Shown here piece by piece: positions 1-8,901 of a stretch of DNA of 64,000 nt; the stretch's first letter is position 1; each line of letters begins with the position of its first letter. The translations under genes were made by a program, and so were the position numbers. The notes below the pieces were generated by a model. That model made no database searches. It saw nothing but the letters and a program-made list of their open reading frames with translations, and was not told where the DNA came from. Source of the stretch: Streptomyces cathayae (lineage in GTDB: Bacteria > Actinomycetota > Actinomycetes > Streptomycetales > Streptomycetaceae); contig NZ_CP121682.1 of assembly GCF_029760955.1 (NCBI RefSeq), positions 124,001 through 188,000 on the forward strand, in the 5' to 3' direction.

Positions 1-52
1 GGCCTGCGCGAAGAGCGGGGAGCGCCCGTGCCGTCCGGCGGCGGCGCGTGAC

Positions 53-80
53 AGCGGGATGCCAGCGGGATGCCAGCGGG
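53..80. repeat. Short direct repeat upstream of the RiPP precursor
   Basis: The 11-base unit AGCGGGATGCC occurs twice back to back (53-63 and 64-74), followed by a partial third copy. It lies about 100 bases before the precursor start. It could be a regulator-binding direct repeat or a simple slippage product; I cannot tell which. Confidence 0.5.
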
Positions 81-181
81 AGACATGCCGAACGGTGAGC
101 GGAGGCCGCTGGAATGGTCCCGTACCCACACGGCGGAGGCAGCCGGCCACGGCGGTCCGCCCTGACCCATCAGGAGTCACC

Positions 182-352
182 ATGAACAAGGACCTGAGCA
201 CCCTCGCGGACGAGATCCTCGAGCTCGAGGCCGAGACCTTCGAGATCTCCGACTACTCGGACGCCAGCGAGGTCGTGCTGGCCGGCTGCACCAGCACCAG
301 CTCCACCTCGACCTCCAGCTCCACCTGCAGCACCACCTCCTGCTCCGCCTGA
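182..352 (+). CDS. TOMM/thiazolylpeptide-type RiPP precursor peptide
   Basis: This 56-residue peptide is the likely substrate of the cluster that follows. The leader (about residues 1-35) is acidic and contains the motifs LEAETFEISDY and SEVVLAG, which resemble thiopeptide/thiazolylpeptide-type leaders. The presumed core, residues 36-56, begins CTSTSS and ends TTSCSA. It contains 3 Cys, 10 Ser, 7 Thr and one final Ala, so 20 of 21 residues can be cyclised to azol(in)es or dehydrated. The start at 182 is supported by AGGAG about 8 bases upstream; a longer in-frame start at 59 would add an unrelated basic stretch. The gene is separated from the biosynthetic genes by a hairpin and a 530-base gap, so it is probably transcribed as its own unit. 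The leader/core boundary after Gly35 is inferred. Confidence 0.88.
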   Translation: MNKDLSTLADEILELEAETFEISDYSDASEVVLAGCTSTSSTSTSSSTCSTTSCSA

Positions 353-373
353 CACACGTCCGGTGCGGCAGAC

Positions 374-420
374 GCCCGGCCGGTGTCCCTCCCCTCAAGG
401 GGCGGGCTCCGGCCGGGCTT
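374..420 (+). terminator. Hairpin after the precursor gene
   Basis: GCCCGGCCGG (374-383) pairs with CCGGCCGGGC (409-418). The loop can form its own small CCCCT/AGGGG stem, and the outer stem is followed by TTTCG. It begins 21 bases after the precursor stop and probably ends or attenuates the precursor transcript. Confidence 0.65.
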
Positions 421-431
421 TCGTCGTGCCC

Positions 432-469
432 GTCCTGGCCGCACGGCCGGACACCTGTGCGGCCAGGAC
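432..469. terminator. Second perfect inverted repeat downstream of the precursor
   Basis: GTCCTGGCCGCAC (432-444) and GTGCGGCCAGGAC (457-469) are perfect 13-base arms around a 12-base loop. There is no T tract. It could be a backup terminator or an RNA-stabilising stem for the small precursor transcript. Confidence 0.5.
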
Positions 470-882
470 GGCGACGGTCGCCGCGAAACCTCATGGTAGG
501 TAAACCCCTACAACCGCGTGCTCGCTTTGTCGGAAGCGTCCGTTCCGAGCCGACACCGACAGCACCGTTTACCAGCAACAAGGCTGTCTTTAGAGGCATT
601 TGACGATCCCCCAGCGGCAGTAATCCACCTGGGGATCTCTTCAGAACTTCCTCTTGACCGTCGGTCTACGCCAGTAGACACTCACCACTGCCACAAGGCC
701 GATGGACGCCCTGCTCACCGACTTCACATGTGCTCGTGCCCGCTCTCGTCAGAGTGCGGGCAGAGGTTCTGTACCAGTCTCCCTCCCGACCAGGGGCGGA
801 CCCGGTGACAGGACACCGCTTCTCGAAGCGGGCCATGGCAGGCCGGTGCGGCAGATCTTCGAAGGTCAACGGGGGAATACTC
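470..882. other. Non-coding region before the SARP gene
   Basis: I see no convincing gene here. It should hold the promoter of the regulator and possibly of the whole downstream operon. The local base composition is less GC-rich around 490-680, as expected for a promoter region. I could not identify clear -35/-10 boxes or SARP heptamer repeats with confidence. Confidence 0.4.
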
Positions 883-2796
883 GTGCGTTTTCAGCTGCTC
901 GGCCCACTCAGCATCACCGACGGTTGCGATGTGGCCGTCCTTCCGCCGGCCAAACCGACGTCACTGCTGGCGGCGCTGCTGGTCCGCCCCGGCGAGGTGG
1001 TCCCGACGCAGCGTCTCCGGCAGGCCGTCTGGGGCGACGAGCAGCCGGCGACGGCGAAGGCGGCCCTGCAGAGTTGCGTCCTGCGGTTGCGCCGCCTCTT
1101 CGCGAAGTACGACATAGAGGAACAGGCGGTGGTCGCGGTCGCCGGGGGCTACCGTCTCCCGGCCGACGGCGACACCCTGGACCTGCTGCACTTCCGTGGC
1201 CTGGTGGCCGAAGCGGCCGGAGCGGGAGAGTCCGAACTCCCCTTGCTGCGCACGGCACTCGACCTGTGGCAAGGGCCGCTTCTCGCCAACGTCCCCTCCG
1301 AACTGCTGCACCGCGACGAGGTGCCCCGGCTGGTCGAGGAGCGCCTGCGCGTCCTGGAACGCGTCTGCGAGATCCAGTTGGCCCGGGGACAGTCCCGCGA
1401 GGTCCTGGTGGACCTCTGGGAGGCCACGCGCACCCACCCCCAGCACGAAGGTCTCGCCGCCCAGTTGATGCGGGCGCTGTACCGGGCGGGGCGGCAGATC
1501 GAGGCGCTGGCCGAGTACCGGAGGATCAGGACGCACCTCCGGGAGGAGCTCGGCGTCGACCCCGGCGCGGAACTGCAGGGCCTGGAACTGGCCATCCTGC
1601 GGGGCGACGAACCCCGGGGCCCGGCCCTGGAGGCCGCACCGCTCACCCTCACCCCGCACGCGGCGCCCGCGGTGGCCGACGCCGCGCCCGGCGCTCCTGC
1701 GGCCCGGGGGGAGAACACCCCCTCCGGCGGGCCCGTCCTCCCCGGCGACGGCCGTCCGCCCTCCGGGCCGGCGCATCCGCCGGGGCCCAGGCTGCCCCAT
1801 GTCCCCGGCTTCACCGGCCGCACCCGTGAGACCGCCGACCTGGTGAGCCACCTGAGCGGCGAGGACCGAAGGGACGGGCGGACGGACGCCGACCCGGTGA
1901 TCGCGGTGATCTCCGGAGGCCCGGGGATGGGCAAGACCGCGCTGGCCCTGCACACCGCGCAGTTGGTGGCGGACCGGTACCCCGCGGGGGGCGTACTGCT
2001 GCCGCTGACCAGGCCCGACGGCACGCCGCGGTCCGCCGACGAGGCGGCCGCCGAACTGCGCTCCGCACTCCCCTCCGGCGCTCTTCCCGGATCGTGCCTG
2101 GTGATACTCGACGATGTCGTGCACCCCGACCAGGTCCGCGGGCTGCTCGGCATGACGGGCTGCGGCGCCTTCGTCGTCACCAGCCGTATGCGACTGGCCG
2201 CCCTGGTCGCCACGCACGGCCCGGCGGTGCTGGAACTGGGCGCCCTGCCGCCGCAGGAGTCCCACGCGCTCCTCGTCGCCGTCCTCGGTCATGAGCGGGT
2301 GGCGGCCGAGACCACGGCCGCACACGCCCTCACCGACACGTGCGGGCACGTCCCGCTGGCCCTGCGGATCGTCGCGGCCCGGCTGCTGACCCGGCCGAAG
2401 CTGCGCCTGGCGGACCACGCCGCATGGCTGCGGCGGGACCTGCCCGCCCGGCTGGCGCTGCCCGACGACGTCCGGATGTCCGTGCCCCTGACCCTCGACG
2501 GCGCCCTGGACCGGCTGCCCGCCCCGGTGGCCGACGCTCACCTGTGCCTGGCACGGCTGGACGGACAGATCACCGCGCCGGCCGCGGCCCGTGCCCTCTC
2601 CGTCCCCGAGACCCACGCCGAGGAACTGCTCGAGCGGCTCCTCGACACCGGACTCCTCGACGAGGAACACCCCGGAACGCTCCGCATGAACACCCTGTTC
2701 CGCGCCCACGCACTGCACAGGGCCGCCCGGACCGGCGGCATCCCGCAGGCCGCCGTCGCCACGGCCCGGCGCGCCCTTCCGTCCGGGGCCACCTGA
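883..2796 (+). CDS. SARP-family transcriptional activator with NB-ARC-like domain
   Basis: This protein of about 637 residues is the probable pathway-specific activator of the RiPP cluster. The GTG start at 883 (VRFQLLGPLSI) is chosen because it begins exactly at the conserved start of the SARP winged-helix domain and has GGGGGA just upstream; an ATG at 730 would add an unrelated basic tail. Residues about 1-95 form the winged-helix DNA-binding domain (PAKPTSLLAALLVRPGEVV). Residues 95-250 are the bacterial transcriptional activation domain (EEERL-like helices, GRQIEALAEYRRIR). A Pro/Ala linker follows, then an NTPase with the Walker A GGPGMGKTALAL near residue 345 and a likely Walker B CLVILDDV. 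The C-terminal TPR region of AfsR-type proteins is missing, so it is a medium-size SARP. It lies directly between the precursor and the modification operon. Confidence 0.9.
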   Translation: MRFQLLGPLSITDGCDVAVLPPAKPTSLLAALLVRPGEVVPTQRLRQAVWGDEQPATAKAALQSCVLRLRRLFAKYDIEEQAVVAVAGGYRLPADGDTLDLLHFRGLVAEAAGAGESELPLLRTALDLWQGPLLANVPSELLHRDEVPRLVEERLRVLERVCEIQLARGQSREVLVDLWEATRTHPQHEGLAAQLMRALYRAGRQIEALAEYRRIRTHLREELGVDPGAELQGLELAILRGDEPRGPALEAAPLTLTPHAAPAVADAAPGAPAARGENTPSGGPVLPGDGRPPSGPAHPPGPRLPHVPGFTGRTRETADLVSHLSGEDRRDGRTDADPVIAVISGGPGMGKTALALHTAQLVADRYPAGGVLLPLTRPDGTPRSADEAAAELRSALPSGALPGSCLVILDDVVHPDQVRGLLGMTGCGAFVVTSRMRLAALVATHGPAVLELGALPPQESHALLVAVLGHERVAAETTAAHALTDTCGHVPLALRIVAARLLTRPKLRLADHAAWLRRDLPARLALPDDVRMSVPLTLDGALDRLPAPVADAHLCLARLDGQITAPAAARALSVPETHAEELLERLLDTGLLDEEHPGTLRMNTLFRAHALHRAARTGGIPQAAVATARRALPSGAT

Positions 2797-2947
2797 CGGA
2801 CCGGGGCCGCGGCCCGGAACGCGGCCCGGCCCGGTGGACCGGGCACCCGAACATCCTCCTCTTCCCGCCTTTCCTCGATTTTCCTTGATCTTCCCTACTT
2901 TTCAGACCCGAGTGGCCGTCAGGCCCGACCCGGAGGTGCGACTCCGT

Positions 2948-5221
2948 ATGCCCACGACCCCGTACGAGGAGACCTCGGACACCCGTCCCAGGGTGCGCCG
3001 CGACGTGCTGTTCACCGAGACGCCCACCGGCGTGATCTTCCACAACGCCGACGGTGGTTTCCAGCTCAGCTCCCCGTCCGCCTACCGGTTCGCCACCCTC
3101 CTCGTCCCGCACCTGGACGGGAGCCGGACCGTGGCGGAGATCTGCGCGGGCTTCAAGGACCAGCAGAAGGCGATGGTGGGCGGCCTGGTCAAGGCGCTCT
3201 ACGCCCGCGGGTTCGCCCGGCCCGTGCCGGCCCCCGGCGGACCGGGACCGGACGCACCCGTGCAGACGGCGGTCGCCGCGCGCTTCGCGCCGCAGATCGC
3301 CTACCTCGACCACTACGCCGACGACGCCGACAGCAGGTTCGCCGCGTTCCGCGGCACCCGGGTCGCCGTGCTCGGCGACGGTCCGGTCGCCCGCTGGTGC
3401 GCGCTCTCCCTGATCCGCAACGGCTGCGCCTCCGTCGCCGTGGAGGCCGCGCTGGCCGAAGGCCCCGCCACCGCCGCCGAGTTCGCCGAACTGCGGGCCG
3501 AGGCGGCGGAGTTCACCACGCAGGGCAGTCCGGCCGAGGTGACAGTGCTGCCCGAGGCCGAGGCCGGGGCCGACACCGGTTCGGCGGGCGGCTGGACGGC
3601 GTACGAGGGGTACGACGTGGTGGTCGCCGCCTGCGGCCGCGACGCGTTCCGGACCTCGATCGCCCTGCTCGGCCACGGCGTTCCGGACGGCCGCCTCCTG
3701 CTGCCCGCCTGGACCTTCGGCGAGCGGGCGGTGGTCGGACCGGTCAGCGGCCCGGACTCCGACGGCTGTCTGGCCTGCGCGGCGCTGCGCCTCGGCGCGA
3801 CGGGGGACGCGGCGGTCACGGCCGGCCTCTGGAGCGGTCTGGCCCTGGGGGGTCCCCCCGGCCCCGGACCGCGCGGTCCGCTCGCCGCGATGCTCGGCAA
3901 CCTGCTCGGCTACGAGGTGTTCCGGCTGGTCACCAAGGCGCTGCCGGCCGAGACCCGGGGCCAGGTGCTGCTCCAGGACATGGCCTCGTTCGATGTCCTG
4001 GCGGAGCGGCTGCTGCCCCATCCGCGGTGCCCGTTCTGCCGGACCCGGCCCAGTGCTCCCGAGCCCGTCGACCTGACCGCGGCCCCCGAACGGCCCGCCT
4101 TCGAGCCGGTCGTCGCCGCCGCCCCGGACGACGACGCGACCGAGGGGCCGCTCGCCGAGCTCGACCGCCGCTCGCTCGCGCTCCGTCCGTCCGTCGGGGT
4201 CTTCACCCGGTACGCGGACGAGCCGGTCACCCAGACCCCGCTGAAGGTCGGCGCCGTCGAGGTCCCTCTGGGCGCCGCCGGGACCCGGACCGTCGTCGCG
4301 TTCGACGTCCAGCACACCGCGGGCGCCCGTCTGCGGGCCCTCGACGCCGCCGCCGAGGTCTACGCCGAGCACGTGGTGCCCGCCTCCCCCGCCCCGGACG
4401 ACACCTCCGGCGCCGACGCGCTGCCGAGGGTGAGCCCGGACGCGCTGACCACGGCCACCGGCGCCGGGGGTGATCCGGTCGCCTCCTGGACCCCGGCCGT
4501 GTCGCTGCTGACCAAGGAACGGACGCTGGTGCCGGCCGGCGCGGTGCGGCCCTTCGGGCCGGACAACCAGGACCGTCGGTTCGAGCCGTCCCGTGCCGGG
4601 GCCGGCGCGGGCGACGGCCTGCCGGCGGCCGCGGCGGCCGGCCTGCTGTCCGCGCTCGCCCACGACGCGCTGCGGCGAGCCGTGCGCGGGGCCGGGCGGA
4701 CCGCGGTGATCCCCCGGGCCGTGTTCGCCGACGACGTGGAGGCGACCTTCCTGCTGCGTTCCGCCGGGCACCTGGGGCTGGACGTCGAACTCCTCGACCT
4801 CGGGGAGGCGGACCGCACCGGGGTCTCCGTCGTGCTGGCCAGAAGCCGGCCGGCGGAGGGGGGCGGAGCGGGCCGCTGGACCACCGGCTCCGCCCTGGAC
4901 CGGACGGCCGCGGCCACCGACGCGCTGCGCGACCTGCTCGGCACCGTCCAGCTCGCCGCGGAGGGGGTGCTGGGCGCGCCCGACACCGGTGACCCGCTGC
5001 TGGCCGACCTCGACGCGGCCCTGATCCCGGTCACGGCCGAGGACGGCGCGGCCGGGCCGGACGCCGGCCCGGCCCCGGTGACCTGGACGGAGGTCCTGGA
5101 GCGGCTGGACGCCGCCGGACGTGACGCCCTCGTCGTGCCCACGCACGCGGCCGACCTGCCCGCCGCCGGGATCCACACCGTCCGGGTCCTGCTCACCGAG
5201 GCGGCCGCCGATGACCGCTGA
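2948..5221 (+). CDS. ThiF-like TOMM leader-binding (F) protein fused to a degenerate YcaO-like half
   Basis: The first half of this 757-residue protein resembles the ocin-ThiF-like partner proteins that bind RiPP leader peptides and deliver them to a YcaO cyclodehydratase. Residues about 15-100 (VLFTETPTGVIFHNADGGF, LDGSRTVAEI) look like a PqqD-type RRE. Next comes a Rossmann-like section (RVAVLGDGPVARW) with CLAC near residue 273 and CPFC near 360 as a probable structural zinc site. The last 350 residues look like a decayed YcaO fold. The stretch FEPSRAGAGAG...AAAAGLLSALAHDAL parallels the usual SNGxAxGxxxEEA...ERDA but lacks its glutamates. The ending AGIHTVRVLL parallels GLHTVKVLVPG of the next gene. 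Start 2948 follows GGAGG. It overlaps the next gene by 11 bases, indicating coupled translation. Confidence 0.85.
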   Translation: MPTTPYEETSDTRPRVRRDVLFTETPTGVIFHNADGGFQLSSPSAYRFATLLVPHLDGSRTVAEICAGFKDQQKAMVGGLVKALYARGFARPVPAPGGPGPDAPVQTAVAARFAPQIAYLDHYADDADSRFAAFRGTRVAVLGDGPVARWCALSLIRNGCASVAVEAALAEGPATAAEFAELRAEAAEFTTQGSPAEVTVLPEAEAGADTGSAGGWTAYEGYDVVVAACGRDAFRTSIALLGHGVPDGRLLLPAWTFGERAVVGPVSGPDSDGCLACAALRLGATGDAAVTAGLWSGLALGGPPGPGPRGPLAAMLGNLLGYEVFRLVTKALPAETRGQVLLQDMASFDVLAERLLPHPRCPFCRTRPSAPEPVDLTAAPERPAFEPVVAAAPDDDATEGPLAELDRRSLALRPSVGVFTRYADEPVTQTPLKVGAVEVPLGAAGTRTVVAFDVQHTAGARLRALDAAAEVYAEHVVPASPAPDDTSGADALPRVSPDALTTATGAGGDPVASWTPAVSLLTKERTLVPAGAVRPFGPDNQDRRFEPSRAGAGAGDGLPAAAAAGLLSALAHDALRRAVRGAGRTAVIPRAVFADDVEATFLLRSAGHLGLDVELLDLGEADRTGVSVVLARSRPAEGGGAGRWTTGSALDRTAAATDALRDLLGTVQLAAEGVLGAPDTGDPLLADLDAALIPVTAEDGAAGPDAGPAPVTWTEVLERLDAAGRDALVVPTHAADLPAAGIHTVRVLLTEAAADDR

Positions 5222-7163
5222 CCTCGCCGAAGCCACCGTCGGCGGGACCGAGGAGCCGCGGCACCGGGCGTGCCGTCTCTTCGCGGAGGAACTCCGCAGC
5301 GCCCTGGCGGAGTTGCCGTTCGAGCCGGGCCGTCCCGTCCCCGAGGTCACGGTCTCCTCCCTCGGAGTGCGGGACGCCTTCACCTCGCCCGCCCCCGACG
5401 GCGCACCGCGCACCGCGCTCCCCGTGCACCTGTACGGCCGGCATGTGCTGGTCGGCCCCCGGCCCGTGGCAGGAAGGGCCGGCTGCGGCGCGTGTCTGCG
5501 GCGCCGTTGGCAGGGGGTGCGCTCGGTCGGTCTGCGGGAGGGCCTCGAACTGCGGGGCGGCACCCGGGAGGTGGGGCCGTGGCCCTACTCGGTGCCGTTC
5601 GCCGTGCAGGCCGTCGCCGCGCTGATCGCCCGGCTCGGCGCCGCCCCCCTCGACGAGGGGCGGCCGTTCCCCGACGTGTGGCTGGTGGACCTGGAGCACC
5701 TGACGGTTCGTCACCATCCGCTGGTGCCCGAGCCGGACTGCCCCGACTGCGGCACACCGGAGCCGGTGACCGCCGGGACGGCCGCCCTCGCCCTGCGGCC
5801 CGCGCCCAAGTACCGGCCGGGCGTCAGCCGGGTCCGGCCGGTGGACGCGTACGGCCTCCAGGTGGACGCGTTCGCCAACCCCCACTGGGGCGCCGTCGGA
5901 CCGTCGGTGGTGTGTGACGTCACCTCGCCGACCACCTCCGCCACCGTGGGCTGCTTCTCCAGCCGCTCCGGCGACTACCTGCGGGAGACGTTCTGGGGCG
6001 GTCACGCCGACACCTACCACGCCAGCACCCGCATCGGTGTGCTGGAGGGCCTGGAGCGCCACGCCGGGATGCGCGCCCGGGGCCGCTCCCTCACCCTGAC
6101 CGCTGCCCTGGACGATCTCGGGCCGGCCGCCGTCGACCCACGCGAGACCGGCCTGTACACGGACGACTTCCACCGGGCGAACCCCTGGGTGCCGCCCTTC
6201 ACCCCGGACCGGCCGGTCCCCTGGGTGTGGGGCTGGTCGCTGCGGGACGCGCGCCCCCGCCCCGTCCCGGAGATCCTCGCCTACTACCACAAGCCCGGGA
6301 TCGAGCACCGGTTCGTCCAGGAGAGCTCCAACGGCTGCGCCTCCGGGGGCAGTCTGGAGGAGGCCGTGCTCAGCGGCCTGATGGAGGTCCTGGAACGGGA
6401 CGCCTTCCTGCTCGCCTGGCACGGCATGCAGCCGCTCCCCGAGATCGACCCGGCGACCAGCGCCGACCCGCGCACCCGGATCATGGTGGACCGCATGGCC
6501 ATGTACGGGTACCGGGCCAGGTTCTTCGACACCCGGATCACCTTCCCGGTCCCCGTGGTCACCGCGGTCGCCGAGCGGTTCGACGGCGGGCACGCCCGGA
6601 TGTGCTTCGGGGCCGGAGCCGCCCTCGACCCCGAGGCCGCGCTCGCCGCGGCCCTGTGCGAGATCGCCACCGACTCGGTGCAGCTCCTCCAGCGGTTCCG
6701 GCGCGACGAGGCCGGGTACCGCGCCATGGCCGAGGACCACGAGAAGATCACCAGCCTGCACGACCATCCGCTGGTCTACGCGGTACCGGAGATGGGCCGC
6801 CACGCCGATTTCCTGCTCCGCCGTCCCTCGCCCCCCGAGCCGTCGGGCGTGGCCGACCTGCGCTGGGCCCGCGCCGACGGCTCGGGGCCGGACGTGCGCG
6901 AGGATCTGCTCGCCGCGGTGGACGCCGTGACGTCCGCCGGTTTCGACGTGGTCGTCGTCGACCAGACCGCGCCCGAGCAGCGCGCTCTCGGTCTGCACAC
7001 CGTGAAGGTGCTGGTGCCCGGCCTGCTCCCGCTCGACTTCGGCTGGACCCGGCAGCGCGCCCGGCACATGCCCCGGATGCGCACGGCGCTGCGCGAGGCG
7101 GGCCTGCGCCCCGACGACCTGACCGAGGCCGACCTCAATCCCGGCCCGCACCCGTTCCCATGA
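5211..7163 (+). CDS. YcaO-domain azoline-forming cyclodehydratase (first copy)
   Basis: This 650-residue YcaO enzyme is expected to use ATP to activate the backbone amide and convert Cys, Ser or Thr of the precursor to thiazolines or oxazolines. The N-terminal 190 residues carry CGAC near residue 91 and CPDC near 176, a probable zinc tetrathiolate. The YcaO domain follows, with the ATP-binding signature SNGCASGGSLEEAVLSGLME and VLERDAF around residues 372-405. The C-terminus is PHPFP, matching the PxPxP ending of azoline-forming YcaO proteins. The start overlaps the ThiF-like gene. A second full-length YcaO lies at 15834-17792 with the same layout, so the two may divide the work between residues (for example Cys versus Ser/Thr) or act in sequence. 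Confidence 0.93.
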   Translation: MTADLAEATVGGTEEPRHRACRLFAEELRSALAELPFEPGRPVPEVTVSSLGVRDAFTSPAPDGAPRTALPVHLYGRHVLVGPRPVAGRAGCGACLRRRWQGVRSVGLREGLELRGGTREVGPWPYSVPFAVQAVAALIARLGAAPLDEGRPFPDVWLVDLEHLTVRHHPLVPEPDCPDCGTPEPVTAGTAALALRPAPKYRPGVSRVRPVDAYGLQVDAFANPHWGAVGPSVVCDVTSPTTSATVGCFSSRSGDYLRETFWGGHADTYHASTRIGVLEGLERHAGMRARGRSLTLTAALDDLGPAAVDPRETGLYTDDFHRANPWVPPFTPDRPVPWVWGWSLRDARPRPVPEILAYYHKPGIEHRFVQESSNGCASGGSLEEAVLSGLMEVLERDAFLLAWHGMQPLPEIDPATSADPRTRIMVDRMAMYGYRARFFDTRITFPVPVVTAVAERFDGGHARMCFGAGAALDPEAALAAALCEIATDSVQLLQRFRRDEAGYRAMAEDHEKITSLHDHPLVYAVPEMGRHADFLLRRPSPPEPSGVADLRWARADGSGPDVREDLLAAVDAVTSAGFDVVVVDQTAPEQRALGLHTVKVLVPGLLPLDFGWTRQRARHMPRMRTALREAGLRPDDLTEADLNPGPHPFP

Positions 7164-7223
7164 CCGGCCGCAAGAACACCGAGCACCCCGAGAGCACCGA
7201 GGAACTGACGAAAGGGGGATCCC

Positions 7224-8882
7224 ATGGGGTACGCCCATGAGTACGCGCACGCCGTCCTGCACCGCGGCCGCGTCCCGATGGAGCCCACCGACCATGTCGT
7301 GAACTGGGACGACGGCCCGCGCAAGGGCAAGTACTACCCGGACGCCGAGGCATTCGCCCTGCCCGGCACCGAGGACCTCGCCGACGTCCCGGTCGCGCCG
7401 GGGCTGCTGCCCGGCACCGCCCGGGTCCGGGACGCCGACACCTCGCCCGGGTTCGGCCTCCCGCTGCTGTCGGCGATGCTCCGGGACTCCTACGGGCTGA
7501 CCGGGCGCCGCCTCGGCATCCAGGCCAACACCGACCTGCCCGGACTGCCGTACTACACCCACGCGAACTGGTCGCGCGGCACCGCGGGCGGCGGCGGGCT
7601 CTACCCGGTGAGCATCCACTGGGCGTCCGGCCCCTCCGGCCCCCTCACTCCGGGTCTGCACTACTACGACATCCACCGGCACGCCCTGCAGCGGCTGCTG
7701 GCCGGCGACGTCACGGACAGGGTCCGGGGCGCGCTCGGCGCGGACGCGCCCGCCGAGGCCCTCGAGACCGACCAGTACCTGCTGCTCGGCGTCAAGTACT
7801 GGCAGAACTCCTTCAAGTACAACAGCTTCTCGTTCCACGTGGTCAGCACCGATGTCGGCACCCTCGTGCAGACCTGGCGGATCTGGGCCGCCGCCCGGGG
7901 CCTGCGGATCGCCCCCGTGCTGTGGTTCGACGAGCCCCGGCTGAACGAACTCCTCGGGACGGCGGGCGAGGAGGAGACGGTGTTCGCCGTCGTGCCGCTG
8001 CACTGGGACGGGCCGGCGCCCCGCCCGGACGCCTCCCTCCGCCCGGACGCCGCCGCCCGCCCGGCCGTCCCCCGCACGGACCCGCGCCACCGGCCGGCCG
8101 TCCGGCACCGGGACGTCGAACGCTCGCGCACCCTGCTGGACTTCACCGCGCTGAGCGAGATGCACACGGCCACCCTGGAGGGCGCCGCCGACCGGCCCGC
8201 CCCCGGGGCGCTGGCCGCCGCCGCGGCCCTTCCCCCCGCCGGTACCGACGCCGCCCGCGTGGCTCTGCCCGAGCCGGTCTTCCCGGACACCGGCGTCCGC
8301 CGCGCCCTGCGCGACCGCCGTTCCAGCTTCGGCAGGTTCGACGCCCGGCGTCCGGTCGGCATCGGGGACCTGTCGGCGGTGCTCGCCGCCTGTGCCGAAA
8401 CCCGGCCGGCCGGCGACACCGATCCGTCCGGCGCGGTCCGGCTCGCCAAGCTGTACGCCTTCGTCAACCACGTGGAGGGCGTGGAGCAGGGGGCGTACGC
8501 GTACGACCCCGACCGTGACGAGCTGTGCCCGGTCGTCCCGGGCCCCCAGGGCTCCTTCCTCCAGGAGAACTACTTCCTGGCCAACTACAACCTGGAGCAG
8601 GCCGGTGCGGTCCTGGTGCCCACCGTGCGCACCACCGCGGTCCTGGACGCCCTCGGCGACCGCGGCTACCGGCTCGCCGTCGGCACCGCCGGAGCCGTCG
8701 CACAGAGCTTCTACGTCGCGGCCTCCGCCCTGGGCCTGGGCGCCGGTGTGGCGCTGGGCTTCGACAACGTCTCGTTCGTCGAGCGGCTCGGGCTGGCGGA
8801 CGGCGACGAGGCCCCGCTGCTCATCATGGCCCTCGGTCACGAGCGGCCCCAGCCCGCCGACTTCCGCCACGAGATCGCCTGA
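7224..8882 (+). CDS. Tandem nitroreductase-fold azoline dehydrogenase (SagB/McbC type)
   Basis: This 552-residue protein should oxidise azolines to aromatic azoles using FMN. It appears to contain two nitroreductase-like domains. Domain 1 (about residues 65-275) includes SRGTAGGGGLYPVSIHW and the conserved-looking LLGVKYWQNSFKYNSFSFHVVSTDVG. Domain 2 (about 350-545) includes RRSSFGRF, SGAVRLAKLYAFVNHVEG and VGTAGAVAQSFYVAASALGLGAG. A low-complexity Pro/Arg linker joins them. Single-domain SagB/McbC enzymes are about 250-300 residues, so the double length is unusual outside this subfamily, and one domain may be non-catalytic. The ATG at 7224 follows AAAGGGGG at ideal spacing. Confidence 0.9.
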   Translation: MGYAHEYAHAVLHRGRVPMEPTDHVVNWDDGPRKGKYYPDAEAFALPGTEDLADVPVAPGLLPGTARVRDADTSPGFGLPLLSAMLRDSYGLTGRRLGIQANTDLPGLPYYTHANWSRGTAGGGGLYPVSIHWASGPSGPLTPGLHYYDIHRHALQRLLAGDVTDRVRGALGADAPAEALETDQYLLLGVKYWQNSFKYNSFSFHVVSTDVGTLVQTWRIWAAARGLRIAPVLWFDEPRLNELLGTAGEEETVFAVVPLHWDGPAPRPDASLRPDAAARPAVPRTDPRHRPAVRHRDVERSRTLLDFTALSEMHTATLEGAADRPAPGALAAAAALPPAGTDAARVALPEPVFPDTGVRRALRDRRSSFGRFDARRPVGIGDLSAVLAACAETRPAGDTDPSGAVRLAKLYAFVNHVEGVEQGAYAYDPDRDELCPVVPGPQGSFLQENYFLANYNLEQAGAVLVPTVRTTAVLDALGDRGYRLAVGTAGAVAQSFYVAASALGLGAGVALGFDNVSFVERLGLADGDEAPLLIMALGHERPQPADFRHEIA

Positions 8883-8901
8883 CGGCCGCAGAGGATTGCC
8901 C

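Noticed and set aside
1..51. Open frame ending in TGA at 51, possibly the end of an upstream gene
   Set aside because: Only 16 codons are visible, with no recognisable motif. It cannot be supported from this window.
961..2718. Long open frames opposite the SARP gene, and similar giant frames opposite most genes
   Set aside because: High GC content keeps several frames open. These translations are Arg/Pro/Gly/Ala-rich, lack family motifs and are fully explained by the genes on the other strand.
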